From Aurantimonas coralicida (lineage in GTDB: Bacteria; Pseudomonadota; Alphaproteobacteria; Rhizobiales; Rhizobiaceae), in the NCBI GenBank assembly GCA_011050685.1, contig DRFF01000189.1, positions 33,312 to 97,311 of the forward strand: DNA of 64,000 nucleotides. The letters are read 5' to 3'. A program made the translations under genes and the position numbers. The notes beneath the pieces are model-generated. The model did no database searches and was not told where the DNA came from. It worked only from the letters and a program-made list of their open reading frames with translations. The first letter of the stretch is position 1. Each line of letters opens with the position of its first letter. This document shows positions 55,449 to 64,000 of the stretch, in pieces.

Positions 55449-56903
55449 ATGGGCAAGGTAACCGGATTTCTCGAGATCGATCGGCAGACGCACAAGTATC
55501 AGCCGGCATCCGATCGCATTCGCCATTTCCGCGAGTTCACGCTGCCGATGTCGGACGAAGAGGTCGGCAAGCAGGCGGCGCGCTGCATGGACTGCGGCAT
55601 TCCCTATTGCCACGGGCCGACGGGCTGTCCAATCCACAACCAGATCCCGGACTGGAACGATCTCGTCTACCAGGGCGACTGGGAGACGGCGATCCGCAAC
55701 CTGCATTCGACCAACAATTTCCCCGAGTTCACAGGCCGTATCTGCCCGGCGCCTTGCGAGGAAGCCTGTACGCTGAACCTCGAAGACGTGCCGGTGGCGA
55801 TCAAGACGGTCGAACAGGCTCTGGCCGACAAGGCGCACAAGCTTGGGCTGATCAAGCCGCAACCGGCCAAGACCAAGACAGGCAAGCGAGTCGCGATCAT
55901 CGGCTCCGGGCCGGCGGGTCTTGCCGCCGCGCAGCAGCTTGGCCGTGCCGGCCATGACGTGCATGTGTTCGAGCGGGAATCGCGTCCCGGCGGCCTGATG
56001 CGCTACGGCATTCCGGACTTCAAGATGGAGAAGCACTGGATCGACCGGCGCGTCGCGCAGATGGAAGGCGAGGGGGTCACCTTCTTCTGCGGCGTCAATG
56101 TCGGCAAGGACAAGCGGGTCGAGGAACTGACCGCCGAATACGACGCGGTGTTGTTCTGCGGCGGCGCCGAGCGCCCGCGCGACGCCGGGATTCCCGACGA
56201 GGGGCTGACCGGTATCTACGATGCGATGCCCTATCTCGTGCAGCAGAATCGCCGGGTCGCCAATGAGAATATCGCCAGCGTCGGCTGGCCCAGCGAGGAG
56301 ATCTGGGCCGGTGGCAAGCATGTCGTCGTCGTCGGCGGCGGCGACACGGCCTCGGACTGCGTCGGCACCGCCTTCCGCCAGGGCGCGGTCAAGGTGACGC
56401 AGCTGGACATTCGTCCGCAGCCGCCGAAGACCGAGAATAAGCTCGAAGTCTGGCCCTATTGGGCAACCAAGATGCGGACTTCGTCGAGCCAGGCGGAAGG
56501 CGCGATCCGCGAATTCCAGATCGCGACGCTCGCATTCGTCGGCGAGGACGGCATTCTGACCGGAGTCGAGTGCGCCGAAGTCGACGAGCAACGCAAGCCG
56601 CTGCCCGGAACCGAGTTCGTCATCAAGGCGGATCTCGCCTTCATCGCCATCGGCTTCGCCGGTCCGTTCATGGACAGCTTCATGCGCGACGCGGGCGATG
56701 CCCTGGCGACCCGCACCGACCGGCGCGGCAACGTCTCGATCGCGGCCGACGACGACCGCTATCTGACGTCGGTAGACAAGCTCTACGCTGCTGGCGATAC
56801 GCGGCGGGGCCAGTCCCTGGTCGTCTGGGCGATCCGGGAGGGCCGGCAGGCGGCGCGGGCGATCGATCTCGACCTGATGGGCGAGACAACCCTGCCGCGG
56901 TAA
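55449..56903 (+). CDS. gltD: Glutamate synthase (NADPH) small subunit
   Basis: The protein has 484 residues with N-terminal Cys pairs for two [4Fe-4S] clusters (CMDCGIPYC...CPIH and CPAPCEEAC), FAD motif IIGSGPAGLAAAQQL (about residue 149) and NADPH motif VVVGGGDTASDC (about 293). It feeds electrons from NADPH to GltB. It is expected to be in one unit with gltB. Confidence 0.97.
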   Translation: MGKVTGFLEIDRQTHKYQPASDRIRHFREFTLPMSDEEVGKQAARCMDCGIPYCHGPTGCPIHNQIPDWNDLVYQGDWETAIRNLHSTNNFPEFTGRICPAPCEEACTLNLEDVPVAIKTVEQALADKAHKLGLIKPQPAKTKTGKRVAIIGSGPAGLAAAQQLGRAGHDVHVFERESRPGGLMRYGIPDFKMEKHWIDRRVAQMEGEGVTFFCGVNVGKDKRVEELTAEYDAVLFCGGAERPRDAGIPDEGLTGIYDAMPYLVQQNRRVANENIASVGWPSEEIWAGGKHVVVVGGGDTASDCVGTAFRQGAVKVTQLDIRPQPPKTENKLEVWPYWATKMRTSSSQAEGAIREFQIATLAFVGEDGILTGVECAEVDEQRKPLPGTEFVIKADLAFIAIGFAGPFMDSFMRDAGDALATRTDRRGNVSIAADDDRYLTSVDKLYAAGDTRRGQSLVVWAIREGRQAARAIDLDLMGETTLPR

Positions 56904-56977
56904 CGGCGAAAGATGGCCTCGATAGCCTGTAATCTGTCCCGCGCGTCACTCGCCGAGCCGCGCTTCGTTGATCGCAG

Positions 56978-58417
56978 TCAGTTGGCCGGGGCGTCGCCCT
57001 TGGCGGCCTGGTTATCGTCGGCCCAATCCTGGATGATCGCATCGACGATCGACGGCATTTCCTCCGGCGGCTTGATGCCTTCGGAGGCGCGAACGGCGTT
57101 CAGGTCCAGCGAGCCGCGATAGGCAATCGGCGGCCCCTCCGGCACCACGGCGTGGGTCTTTTCGTTCCAGGCGAAATTGTCGGCGCGGCCTTGCACGTCT
57201 CCGGTTCCGTTGCCGGCGATGAGGCGGTCGCGCGGCGATGGCTCCAGCGTGAAGCCGCTGGTCGCTCCGCCGCCCAGAAGCGTTTCGGCCCCAGCGAGCG
57301 CCGGGTCATCGATGGACATGGGCGCCGCGCTCACCGCGTTGGCGGCATTGCCGAGCGGCGGCAATTGCATGTTCGGCAACTGTTCGTCTGACAGGCTGAT
57401 CAAGGGAGAGGCCGAGTTCTTCAAGACGCGGGCGATGGCGCGCTCCACGAAAAAGGCCATCTTGTCGTCGCCGGCCTCGGTCATAGTGATGCCGTCGGAA
57501 TTGCGAAGCTGCACCTGTTGGCCGCTGACCCCGGGACCCGAATAGACGAAGCTGCCATTCGCGTCGACGAAGCCTTCCCAGATATCGACGAACTGGCCGG
57601 AAACCTTCGTCGCGCCCTTGCGGTAGAGATCGTTGAGAAAGACCATGTCCTCGCTCATCCGCTCAAATTTGAACGACGGCATTCCGACCCAGATCAAAGG
57701 CACATTGCGGTTCTTCACGATCTCGGCGATTTCACCGATGCGCTTTTCGTACTCCGTCGTCCAAGTCTCGGATCGTGGCGACAGCGTTCCCGATCCCATT
57801 TCGATCGGCTGCCGGTCGTTGGACCCGATCATCATGACGAGCACCGCCGGCTTTTCTTCGTCGATGATCGGACCCAGATTGTTCGGCCAGTCATAGAAGT
57901 CGTCACGCACCAGCCCGGACGAGCCGTTGATCCGGGATTCGACCGTGACCATTTCGTTGTCATAATAGATCGCGTTGAGGCCATCAGCGAGGGAATCGGC
58001 AAGGAAATCGCCGACTACCAACACCTTCTGGGCATTGGCGTCCTTGGGTGTCTGCTCGCTCTCAGCGACCTGCGAGATACTGGCAGGCGTCGTCGCCTTC
58101 TGGCTCGCACGTTGCGGCTTTTTGGGTGAACTCGGTCGCGCCTTCCGCTGAACCTTGGCCTTTCTGCTGGCCGTGGCCGGTTTGCGCGCCGAGGGTTTCT
58201 TCTTACGGATCACCTTTTTGCGAATGACACGGCGTTCCGGCACGGCGCGCGTACCACCGCCGAACAGCATCTCCAGGACGGTCCGTGGGCGCTCTTGGGC
58301 CGAGGCGGTGCTTGCGGGTGCCAACCCGGTGATCAGGACCGCGAGACCGGCCAAGCTTGCGACGAAGGCCAAACGCGCCCGCCGCCATCCTGCCATCGTC
58401 GCCTGCCGTGCCATCAT
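56978..58417 (-). CDS. DUF459 SGNH-like protein with degenerate active site
   Basis: The protein has 479 residues from the first of two ATGs at 58417, with a signal peptide (about 1-40) and a long Lys/Arg/Pro-rich linker. The SGNH-like DUF459 domain (about 145-345) has VLVVGDFLADSLADGL, MMIGSNDRQPIEMG and SDGITMTEAGDDKMAFFVE. The usual block I Ser is Phe (GDF). The block V DGxH is DGIT, so the catalytic His is missing. The C-terminal about 130 residues are disordered. It may bind a periplasmic glycan or acyl group without hydrolysing it. It is separated by 25 bases from the MltB-like gene upstream. Confidence 0.83.
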   Translation of the reverse strand: MMARQATMAGWRRARLAFVASLAGLAVLITGLAPASTASAQERPRTVLEMLFGGGTRAVPERRVIRKKVIRKKKPSARKPATASRKAKVQRKARPSSPKKPQRASQKATTPASISQVAESEQTPKDANAQKVLVVGDFLADSLADGLNAIYYDNEMVTVESRINGSSGLVRDDFYDWPNNLGPIIDEEKPAVLVMMIGSNDRQPIEMGSGTLSPRSETWTTEYEKRIGEIAEIVKNRNVPLIWVGMPSFKFERMSEDMVFLNDLYRKGATKVSGQFVDIWEGFVDANGSFVYSGPGVSGQQVQLRNSDGITMTEAGDDKMAFFVERAIARVLKNSASPLISLSDEQLPNMQLPPLGNAANAVSAAPMSIDDPALAGAETLLGGGATSGFTLEPSPRDRLIAGNGTGDVQGRADNFAWNEKTHAVVPEGPPIAYRGSLDLNAVRASEGIKPPEEMPSIVDAIIQDWADDNQAAKGDAPAN

Positions 58418-58442
58418 GGGGCCTCTACTTCCCGCTCTGGGG

Positions 58443-59672
58443 TCAGTTGCGTCGGAGGAACTCCAACAGTGCCTTGGACGCATTGCCATCCTGCGCCATA
58501 CCGGCCCTACCTTGTAACGACATGATCGCCGATTTCGATCCGGAACCGATCTTACCATCGATCTTGCCGTCATAAAGGCCTCTGGAGGCAAGATGCTTTT
58601 GGAGTTCGTACCGCTCCTGGCTGGAAAGCGGTGTGTAACCGCGCGGCCAGTCGCGATAGAGTCCACCATATCCGCCAATCCGATCGCCGAGCATGCCTAC
58701 GGCGAGCGCATATTTGTCGGCGTTGTTGTAGCTTTTCAGGACGAAGAAGTTCTTCGTCATCAAAAACGCCGGTCCGTTGTCGCCGGCCAGACGAACCAGA
58801 TTGGCATTGTCGGAGGGAGACGGGAACCCTTTCCCGTTCGGCCGACGAAATCCAAGGCTCTGCCATTCGCCCAAGGTTCGGTTGTCGCGCTCGAGCTTGC
58901 CCCGATAGCGGTCGGGAACGACTACTTCGTATCCCCAGGACTTGCCAGCTTGCCAGCCATTCTTGCGCAAGAGATTGGCTGCCGTGGCGAGCGCGTCGGG
59001 GACCGATTCCCAGATATTCGCGCGACCGTCGCCGTCGATGTCGGCTGCATAGGCGAGGTAACTGGTCGGGATGAACTGGGTGTGGCCCATGGCACCAGCC
59101 CATGAGCTGATCAGCTTGTCGGGAGCGACTTGGCCGGCCTGGGCGATCTTCAGCGCCGCGATGAGCTGCTGACGGGCGAATTTGCCGCGGCGCTTGTCGA
59201 GATAGGCAAGCGTGGCAAGCGAGCGCGGCAAGCTCTTCATTACGTCGTCGCGGGTGAGAATCTGACCGTAATTGGTCTCCATCGACCAGATCGCCAAAAG
59301 GATGTCGCGATCGACGCCGAAACGCTTTTCGATGCGATCGAGCCAACTGTCATATTTGGCGCGCATCGCCTGGCCTTTGGCAACCTGCTCGTCGTTGACG
59401 CGGTTGTCGACGTAGTCCCACACCGTGTCCTTGAACTCAGGCTGGTAGCGCGCTTTCTCAAGAACATCCGGATCGGGCGACGTGACGCCCGCGAACGCGG
59501 CGCGATAGACGTTGCGGCTGACGCCATTCTTCGCGGCAACGCTCTCGAAATTCTGGATCCACCGCTGGAAACCGGCATCGGCGAAGGCCGGGGCCGCGAG
59601 AAAGATCGAGACGACCACCGCGACGAGGGCCGATCCGAGCCATCTCAAGCGGGGTCCGGTCATTCGTTGCAT
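58443..59672 (-). CDS. Lytic murein transglycosylase, MltB type
   Basis: The protein has 409 residues from MQRMTGPRLRWLG (ATG 59672, AAGGAGA upstream). It has a signal peptide and an SLT_2 domain with the catalytic Glu in AIWSMETNYGQ (about residue 134) and GAMGHTQFIPTSYLAYA. A C-terminal peptidoglycan-binding domain follows (about 350-409, QKHLASRGLYDGKIDGKIG). It cleaves glycan strands to 1,6-anhydro ends in the periplasm. It is probably co-transcribed with the DUF459 gene. Confidence 0.93.
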   Translation of the reverse strand: MQRMTGPRLRWLGSALVAVVVSIFLAAPAFADAGFQRWIQNFESVAAKNGVSRNVYRAAFAGVTSPDPDVLEKARYQPEFKDTVWDYVDNRVNDEQVAKGQAMRAKYDSWLDRIEKRFGVDRDILLAIWSMETNYGQILTRDDVMKSLPRSLATLAYLDKRRGKFARQQLIAALKIAQAGQVAPDKLISSWAGAMGHTQFIPTSYLAYAADIDGDGRANIWESVPDALATAANLLRKNGWQAGKSWGYEVVVPDRYRGKLERDNRTLGEWQSLGFRRPNGKGFPSPSDNANLVRLAGDNGPAFLMTKNFFVLKSYNNADKYALAVGMLGDRIGGYGGLYRDWPRGYTPLSSQERYELQKHLASRGLYDGKIDGKIGSGSKSAIMSLQGRAGMAQDGNASKALLEFLRRN

Positions 59673-59732
59673 GTGTCTTCTCCTTGGTCGTTTCATTCGG
59701 CTGAGCGAGGTTGGAAGACTACGGCGAGGTCG

Positions 59733-59747
59733 TTAAGAGTTCGTTCA
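59733..59747 (-). promoter_or_regulatory. CtrA-like box before the MltB-type gene
   Basis: TTAAGAGTTCGTTCA fits TTAA-N7-TTAA with one mismatch and lies 61 bases upstream of the start of the transglycosylase gene. Confidence 0.35.
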
Positions 59748-59898
59748 CCACTCCGCAGGGTCGCGAACCGGCGGTCGACTGGTTTTGCCGAGTTGTTTCG
59801 CTATTTCACGGCGAAAAGGCGGCGGGATGCTCAAATAACGGCGTCCACCCAGCGGCCTATTCGCGACATGTCGCCACGAATCCGAGGACCAAGCCATC

Positions 59899-60804
59899 AT
59901 GAAAAAAGTCAGAAAAGCCGTCTTTCCTGTCGCTGGTCTTGGCACGCGCTTCCTGCCGGCGACGAAATCCATTCCGAAGGAAATGCTGACGGTCGTCGAT
60001 CGGCCGGTCATCCAGTACGTCGTCGACGAGGCGTGGGAGGCCGGAATCGAGCACCTGATCTTCGTCACCGGCCGCAACAAGGGAGTCATCGAGGACTATT
60101 TCGACATCCAGGTCGAGCTGTCCAACACCCTGGCCGAACGCGGCAAGTCGGTGGAACTCAAGCTGCTTGACGATTTGCAGCCGAAGCCAGGCACGGCGAG
60201 TTTCACCCGCCAGCAGGCCCCGCTCGGCCTCGGGCACGCAGTCTGGTGCGCCCGCGAGCTCGTCGGCAACGAGCCGTTCGCACTGCTTTTGCCGGACATG
60301 ATCATGCAGGCGGAAAAGGGCTGTCTGGCCGCGATGGTCGAGCTTTACGAAACCGCTGGCGGCAATGTGATCTCGGTCGAACAATGCGATCCGAACGAGA
60401 CGCAGAAGTACGGCATCGTCGGCGAGGGCGAGGCGGTTGGGACCGGTTTCCGTGTCGACGGCATGGTGGAAAAACCGCAGCCCGCCGATGCCCCGTCGAA
60501 TTACTACATTTCGGGCCGCTACATTCTGCAGCCGGAAATCTTCGACATCCTGAAGACCCAGGAAAAAGGCGCCGGCAACGAAATCCAGCTCACCGACGCA
60601 ATGCTGAAACTGGCGGGCCGCCAGGAATTCTCGGCGTATCCGTTTGCCGGCCGGACCTTCGACTGCGGGTCGAAGGAAGGTTTTGTCGAGGCCAACGTCG
60701 CCTTCGCCCTGTGGCGCCCCGATATCCGGGAGAAGGTGATCGATAATATCGAACGGCTGATTCATACGGTGGAGCCGAACGGCGAGGCCGTCGCGGCAAA
60801 ATAG
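59899..60804 (+). CDS. galU: UTP-glucose-1-phosphate uridylyltransferase
   Basis: The protein has 301 residues with the nucleotidyltransferase start motif [20 protein letters not shown] (residues about 8-27), [11 protein letters not shown], the DGMVEKPQP region and the C-terminal AFDCGSK-like [13 protein letters not shown]. It makes UDP-glucose for exopolysaccharide and glycolipids. It is divergent from the MltB-type gene. Confidence 0.96.
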   Translation: MKKVRKAVFPVAGLGTRFLPATKSIPKEMLTVVDRPVIQYVVDEAWEAGIEHLIFVTGRNKGVIEDYFDIQVELSNTLAERGKSVELKLLDDLQPKPGTASFTRQQAPLGLGHAVWCARELVGNEPFALLLPDMIMQAEKGCLAAMVELYETAGGNVISVEQCDPNETQKYGIVGEGEAVGTGFRVDGMVEKPQPADAPSNYYISGRYILQPEIFDILKTQEKGAGNEIQLTDAMLKLAGRQEFSAYPFAGRTFDCGSKEGFVEANVAFALWRPDIREKVIDNIERLIHTVEPNGEAVAAK

Positions 60805-60826
60805 TGGATGTCGCTCGTCTGGCCTC

Positions 60827-62557
60827 TTAGCGCTGCAGCTTCACACCGAGACGAATGGTATCGGCGCTGTAGTCGCCGCCAGGCGATTTCGCATAGACTT
60901 CCTGATGGTTGTAGAGGCCGGTGAAGGCAAGGGTTCGGTTGAGCCAGTAGGTGATGCCGGTCTCGCCGGTCAGGGTGGTCTCGTCCGCCTGGGGGAGCGT
61001 CGAATCGCTGTATTCGGCGCTCAGGGCCGCAGTGAGGTCGGCCCGCGCCGTCAGCACGTGCCGCAGGCCGATGGACCCTTCGTAGGATGTCGTGGTGGAC
61101 TGGCCTGTGGTGTCAGGATCGAATGCGGTGCGGGCGGCGATAGTAATGTCCGTCCCGCGTCGCGGTGACCAGACGAGATTGGCGTCGAGGGTTGGCGTGC
61201 CGGTCGCCTCGACGGCCGGATCGTCCGGCAGGTTCCAGGCGTAACCTGCGGCGATCTCGCCAGTCAGCTTCTCGGTGAGGTTCAGCGCCAGACCCGCGCG
61301 CAGCGAGGGAAGCAGCGAATCCCGCTCGACATCATTCGGCCCCCCGTTGTTCGAATCGTCGAACAGGCGCCAGCCGACGCTGCCCTCGATGAAGGGCGTG
61401 AGCGCCGGCGACAGTTCGTAGCCCGTCCTCAGCCCTGCCGTGAGCGTCGTGTAGCTCTGGTCGCGGGATCCGGACGGCAGGCCGAAATACGCCTCGCGGG
61501 CGGCGGTTCCGGTGCCGGTGACGCGCAGCCGGCCGAAATCGCGCTGAAGTTGCGCCGAGGCCGAGGCGTTGAGGACCTCGGGGCGGTCGGAATTGCGCAG
61601 GGCGGCGTCGATCTCGCTGACATCCTCGCGGCGATACGCCACCGCGCCCCTCAAGGTTGCGGTCGTGACGCGGTCGAGGTCGAACCGCAATCGACCGTCG
61701 ACCGCCGCCTCCGGGTCGTCGCGGGTCTCGCCGGAGAAGTTTCGGCGGAAGGTGAGACGCGAGTTCAACTCCGCCTCGTCATGCGACCAGTCGGACAGGA
61801 GCCGCGCGGAGATGGTCGTCTCGCTGAAAACGCCGCCTTCGCCTCCCGCGATCTTGTCGAGATTGGTCGAGGCGCCAAGGGTCTGGATCAACTCGGGATA
61901 GAGTATCAGGCTGCCGGCGCGGATGCCGACGGGCGCAAAGGGATCGGCCTCATCGCGGCGGATAATGCGGCCGATCGCCTCGGCCGGCCGGTTGGTCCGC
62001 AGGCTGGAATCGGCGGCCAGGGCTTCGCCGGCGATGCCCGCGGCGAGCGGCGGATTGCTTGGCTGAAGGCGGGTCGACGGACGGCGGTTCTGCTGCCGCA
62101 GTTCGTCTTGCGCGGCTTGATCTTTCGCGGCGTCATCGATGCGGCCGGATCGCGAATCCACTGCCTTGGCCGGTTTGGCCGGGCGTGCGCGACGGATCGT
62201 GGTGTCGAGTGCGTCCGCCTTGGTCGCAGGTCCGTCGAACAGGTTGAACTCCCGGATCGACCTCGGGGGCTCGCTGGCCGGAGGCTCCAAGGCCTCGTCG
62301 AGCAACGGACGGTCTCGCGGACGCAATGTTGGAGCCGGGGCATTCAATTCCTGGGACGCGCTGCCGAGGGTGCGGGTATTGGTTCGCAAGCCATCGAGAC
62401 CCCGCGATCCGAGCAGTTCGCCATCGGTTCGAAGTTCCGGCATCGAAAGCGTCTGGCCGAAAGCCGCCACCGAGCCTAGCCCGGATGGGAAAGACGAGGC
62501 CAGGCCAAGAGCGGCGGTGGCCAGCGTCAATCGGAATCGGTGGAATGTCCAAACCAT
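60827..62557 (-). CDS. Outer membrane beta-barrel protein (BBP2-like)
   Basis: The protein has 576 residues from MVWTFHRFRLTLATA (ATG 62557) with a signal peptide (to about residue 36). A low-complexity Pro/Arg-rich periplasmic part (about 40-200) precedes a barrel of alternating residues ending YSADTIRLGVKLQR. It is an outer membrane protein of unknown ligand. Similar proteins occur near polysaccharide genes in rhizobia, and galU and kdsD flank it here. Confidence 0.82.
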   Translation of the reverse strand: MVWTFHRFRLTLATAALGLASSFPSGLGSVAAFGQTLSMPELRTDGELLGSRGLDGLRTNTRTLGSASQELNAPAPTLRPRDRPLLDEALEPPASEPPRSIREFNLFDGPATKADALDTTIRRARPAKPAKAVDSRSGRIDDAAKDQAAQDELRQQNRRPSTRLQPSNPPLAAGIAGEALAADSSLRTNRPAEAIGRIIRRDEADPFAPVGIRAGSLILYPELIQTLGASTNLDKIAGGEGGVFSETTISARLLSDWSHDEAELNSRLTFRRNFSGETRDDPEAAVDGRLRFDLDRVTTATLRGAVAYRREDVSEIDAALRNSDRPEVLNASASAQLQRDFGRLRVTGTGTAAREAYFGLPSGSRDQSYTTLTAGLRTGYELSPALTPFIEGSVGWRLFDDSNNGGPNDVERDSLLPSLRAGLALNLTEKLTGEIAAGYAWNLPDDPAVEATGTPTLDANLVWSPRRGTDITIAARTAFDPDTTGQSTTTSYEGSIGLRHVLTARADLTAALSAEYSDSTLPQADETTLTGETGITYWLNRTLAFTGLYNHQEVYAKSPGGDYSADTIRLGVKLQR

Positions 62558-62629
62558 CGCGGCGTCGTCTGCACCTTCTGCGAGCACGCGCGGCAAAACC
62601 CGAGCTTGCCGATTGGTAAATTTTCATGG

Positions 62630-62644
62630 TTAAGAAGTCGTTAC
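62630..62644 (-). promoter_or_regulatory. CtrA-like box before the outer membrane barrel gene
   Basis: TTAAGAAGTCGTTAC matches TTAA-N7-TTAA with one mismatch and lies 73 bases upstream of the ATG. Confidence 0.35.
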
Positions 62645-62768
62645 CGCGCGCGCGCGCATCCCGTCGTGGACTTGGAATGCCCGCACATGTCATCATCTGG
62701 ACCCAACGGTCTGCGATCGACGGTGATGGAGCCGTTATGGCGGAGCCCGACAGGAGCATGCGACGAAC

Positions 62769-63767
62769 GTGATTCCCAAACCCGAGCCTGACAATGTCGG
62801 CGCGCGCCTCGGCGCGCAGTCCGCCGTGCGCACGATCGAGACCGAAGCCGAGGGGCTGATGACGCTGGCGGGTCTGTTGAAGACCGGCATGGCGGCGCCG
62901 TTCGAGCGCGTTCTCGATATCATTCAGGGGATCAAGGGCCGGCTGATCGTCACCGGCGTTGGCAAGAGCGGGCATATCGGCGCGAAGATCGCGGCAACCT
63001 TCGCCTCGACTGGTACCCCGGCGTTCTTCGTCCATCCGGCCGAGGCCAATCACGGCGATCTCGGCATGATCGGTCGGGACGATGCCATCCTCGCCATGTC
63101 GTGGTCCGGGGAGACCGCCGAGCTGAAGGGGATTGTCGCCTATTCGCGGCGCTTCCGTATTCCGCTCGTCGCGGTCACGTCCCGCCCCGATTCCACGCTC
63201 GGACGCGAGGCCGACGAGGCGCTGACATTGCCGCGGGTGGCCGAAGCCTGTCCGCACGGCCTGGCTCCGACTACCTCGACGACGCTGCAAGTGGCGCTCG
63301 GCGACGCCCTCGCCGTCGCGCTGCTTGAGCGTCGCGGCTTCACGCCGGGCGACTTCCGGGTCTTCCATCCCGGTGGCCAGCTGGGCGCGAGCCTGATGCA
63401 TGTCGGCGACATCATGCATGTCGGCGAGGCGATGCCGCTGGTTCCGTCCGGCACGCCGATGTCGGAAGCGATCATCGTGATGTCGCGCATGGGTTTCGGT
63501 TGCGTGGCCGTGGTCGATCCAGATGCGTGCCTCACCGGCATCGTCACCGACGGAGATCTACGCCGGCATCTGGGCGACGACCTTCTCAGGCAGACGGTCG
63601 ACGCGGTGATGACCCGCGACCCCAAGACGATCGAGCCGGAAACCCTGACCGTCAAGGCGCTGGACATCGTCAACAGCCTCAACATCACGGCTTTGATGGT
63701 GGTGCGCCAGAAGCGGCCGGTCGGGATCGTGCATCTGCACGATTTGTTGCGGATCGGCGTCGCCTGA
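62769..63767 (+). CDS. kdsD: D-arabinose 5-phosphate isomerase, KpsF/GutQ family
   Basis: The protein has 332 residues starting at GTG 62769. It has an SIS domain with VTGVGKSGHIGAKIAATFASTG (about residues 59-80) and SWSGETAELKGIV, then two CBS domains (about 210-330). The start codon is weakly supported, with GGAG only at about -13. It isomerises ribulose 5-phosphate for Kdo synthesis in lipopolysaccharide. It is divergent from the outer membrane barrel gene. Confidence 0.92.
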   Translation: MIPKPEPDNVGARLGAQSAVRTIETEAEGLMTLAGLLKTGMAAPFERVLDIIQGIKGRLIVTGVGKSGHIGAKIAATFASTGTPAFFVHPAEANHGDLGMIGRDDAILAMSWSGETAELKGIVAYSRRFRIPLVAVTSRPDSTLGREADEALTLPRVAEACPHGLAPTTSTTLQVALGDALAVALLERRGFTPGDFRVFHPGGQLGASLMHVGDIMHVGEAMPLVPSGTPMSEAIIVMSRMGFGCVAVVDPDACLTGIVTDGDLRRHLGDDLLRQTVDAVMTRDPKTIEPETLTVKALDIVNSLNITALMVVRQKRPVGIVHLHDLLRIGVA

Positions 63768-63794
63768 CGCCAAGTCCCCGCCACGGCCGGCTGA

Positions 63795-64000
63795 TCAGAG
63801 CGGCTGAACCGGCTCCACCGTCAGAACCGATCCCGTGGCGCCGACAATGCGCACGCGGCTCGCCTCGGGCAGGTCCGGGCCCTCGACGCTCCACCAGCTA
63901 TCCTCGATGGCGACGCGGCCGCGACCGTTGACGATCGCCTGGGTCAATACCGCCTCGCGGCCGATCAGACGGCGGGTTCGGCGGTTGAGCAAACCGGATC
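63795..64000 (-). CDS. NfeD-like protein, C-terminal part (5' end outside the window)
   Basis: The last 67 or so residues are seen, entering the window on the minus strand as SGLLNRRTRRLIGREAVLTQ and ending before TGA 63795. The pattern GREAVLTQAIVNGRGRVAIEDSWWSVEG is the OB-fold C-terminal domain of NfeD/YuaF membrane proteins. The membrane part is off the right edge. It usually partners with SPFH/stomatin proteins in membrane quality control. Confidence 0.82.
   Translation of the reverse strand, partial: SGLLNRRTRRLIGREAVLTQAIVNGRGRVAIEDSWWSVEGPDLPEASRVRIVGATGSVLTVEPVQPL

Noticed and set aside
55347..56591. Open frame of 414 codons on the minus strand
   Set aside because: Antisense to gltD, whose cofactor motifs are intact.

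Overview
The window is GC-rich, densely coding bacterial DNA. Its gene content points to an alphaproteobacterium, most likely Hyphomicrobiales (Rhizobiales). The evidence is CpdR next to an N-formylglutamate amidohydrolase, a suhB/MmgR-like small RNA beside an inositol-monophosphatase-family gene, a class I lysyl-tRNA synthetase, FixK-type and MntR-type boxes, DUF459 and DUF6352-type genes, and an FDH3-type formate dehydrogenase. The genus cannot be fixed from the sequence. I see no insertion sequence, prophage, CRISPR array or rRNA.

Region 1 (1-10066, minus strand) is one long, tightly coupled formate dehydrogenase locus. In transcription order it holds a TorD-like chaperone, a small Tat-signal protein, the catalytic alpha subunit, a four-cluster ferredoxin-like beta subunit and a cytochrome b gamma subunit. 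A set of accessory genes follows: a WD40/cytochrome c fusion, a 41-residue membrane peptide, a periplasmic trypsin/PDZ protease, a DUF6494-like protein, a biotin/lipoate-ligase-like protein and a DUF6352-like protein that runs off the left edge. Region 2 (10337-14394) serves the same enzyme: a tungstate-type ABC transporter (tupB, tupC, tupA), an HTH/periplasmic-binding-like regulator and mobB. Formate oxidation, metal supply and cofactor maturation are therefore grouped together.

Region 3 (14556-17115) has a universal stress protein behind a FixK/FNR-type box and a two-domain kinase-like protein. Region 4 (17132-24448, minus) is a branched-chain-amino-acid-type ABC transporter with an acyl-CoA ligase and a GntR/FadR regulator that has a palindromic site at its 5' end. 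It looks like uptake and CoA activation of a carboxylic acid. Region 5 (24513-32475) is mostly housekeeping: an I78-type lipoprotein, an OpuAC-like binding protein, MAPEG, NnrU, a TPR protein, Der, a SleB-type hydrolase, KDPG aldolase, tRNA-Gly and a zinc ribbon protein.

Region 6 (32578-35535) is a metal module: a ZIP transporter and a two-domain multicopper oxidase, divergent from mntR across a clear MntR box. Region 7 (35584-44832) holds lysK, terB, an O-methyltransferase with a decayed reading frame downstream, prfC, tRNA-Val, cpdR, N-formylglutamate amidohydrolase, the suhB-like sRNA, a histidinol-phosphatase-type gene and a lysophospholipase-like hydrolase. Region 8 (44957-50204) has an orphan terminator, an RpoH/ROSE-like controlled small heat-shock gene, an Rmf-like protein, a threonine aldolase, a flippase-like membrane protein and a PAS histidine kinase. 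Region 9 (50479-64000) has gltB-gltD, a degenerate DUF459 SGNH protein, a MltB-type transglycosylase, galU, an outer membrane beta-barrel, kdsD and the end of an NfeD-like gene.
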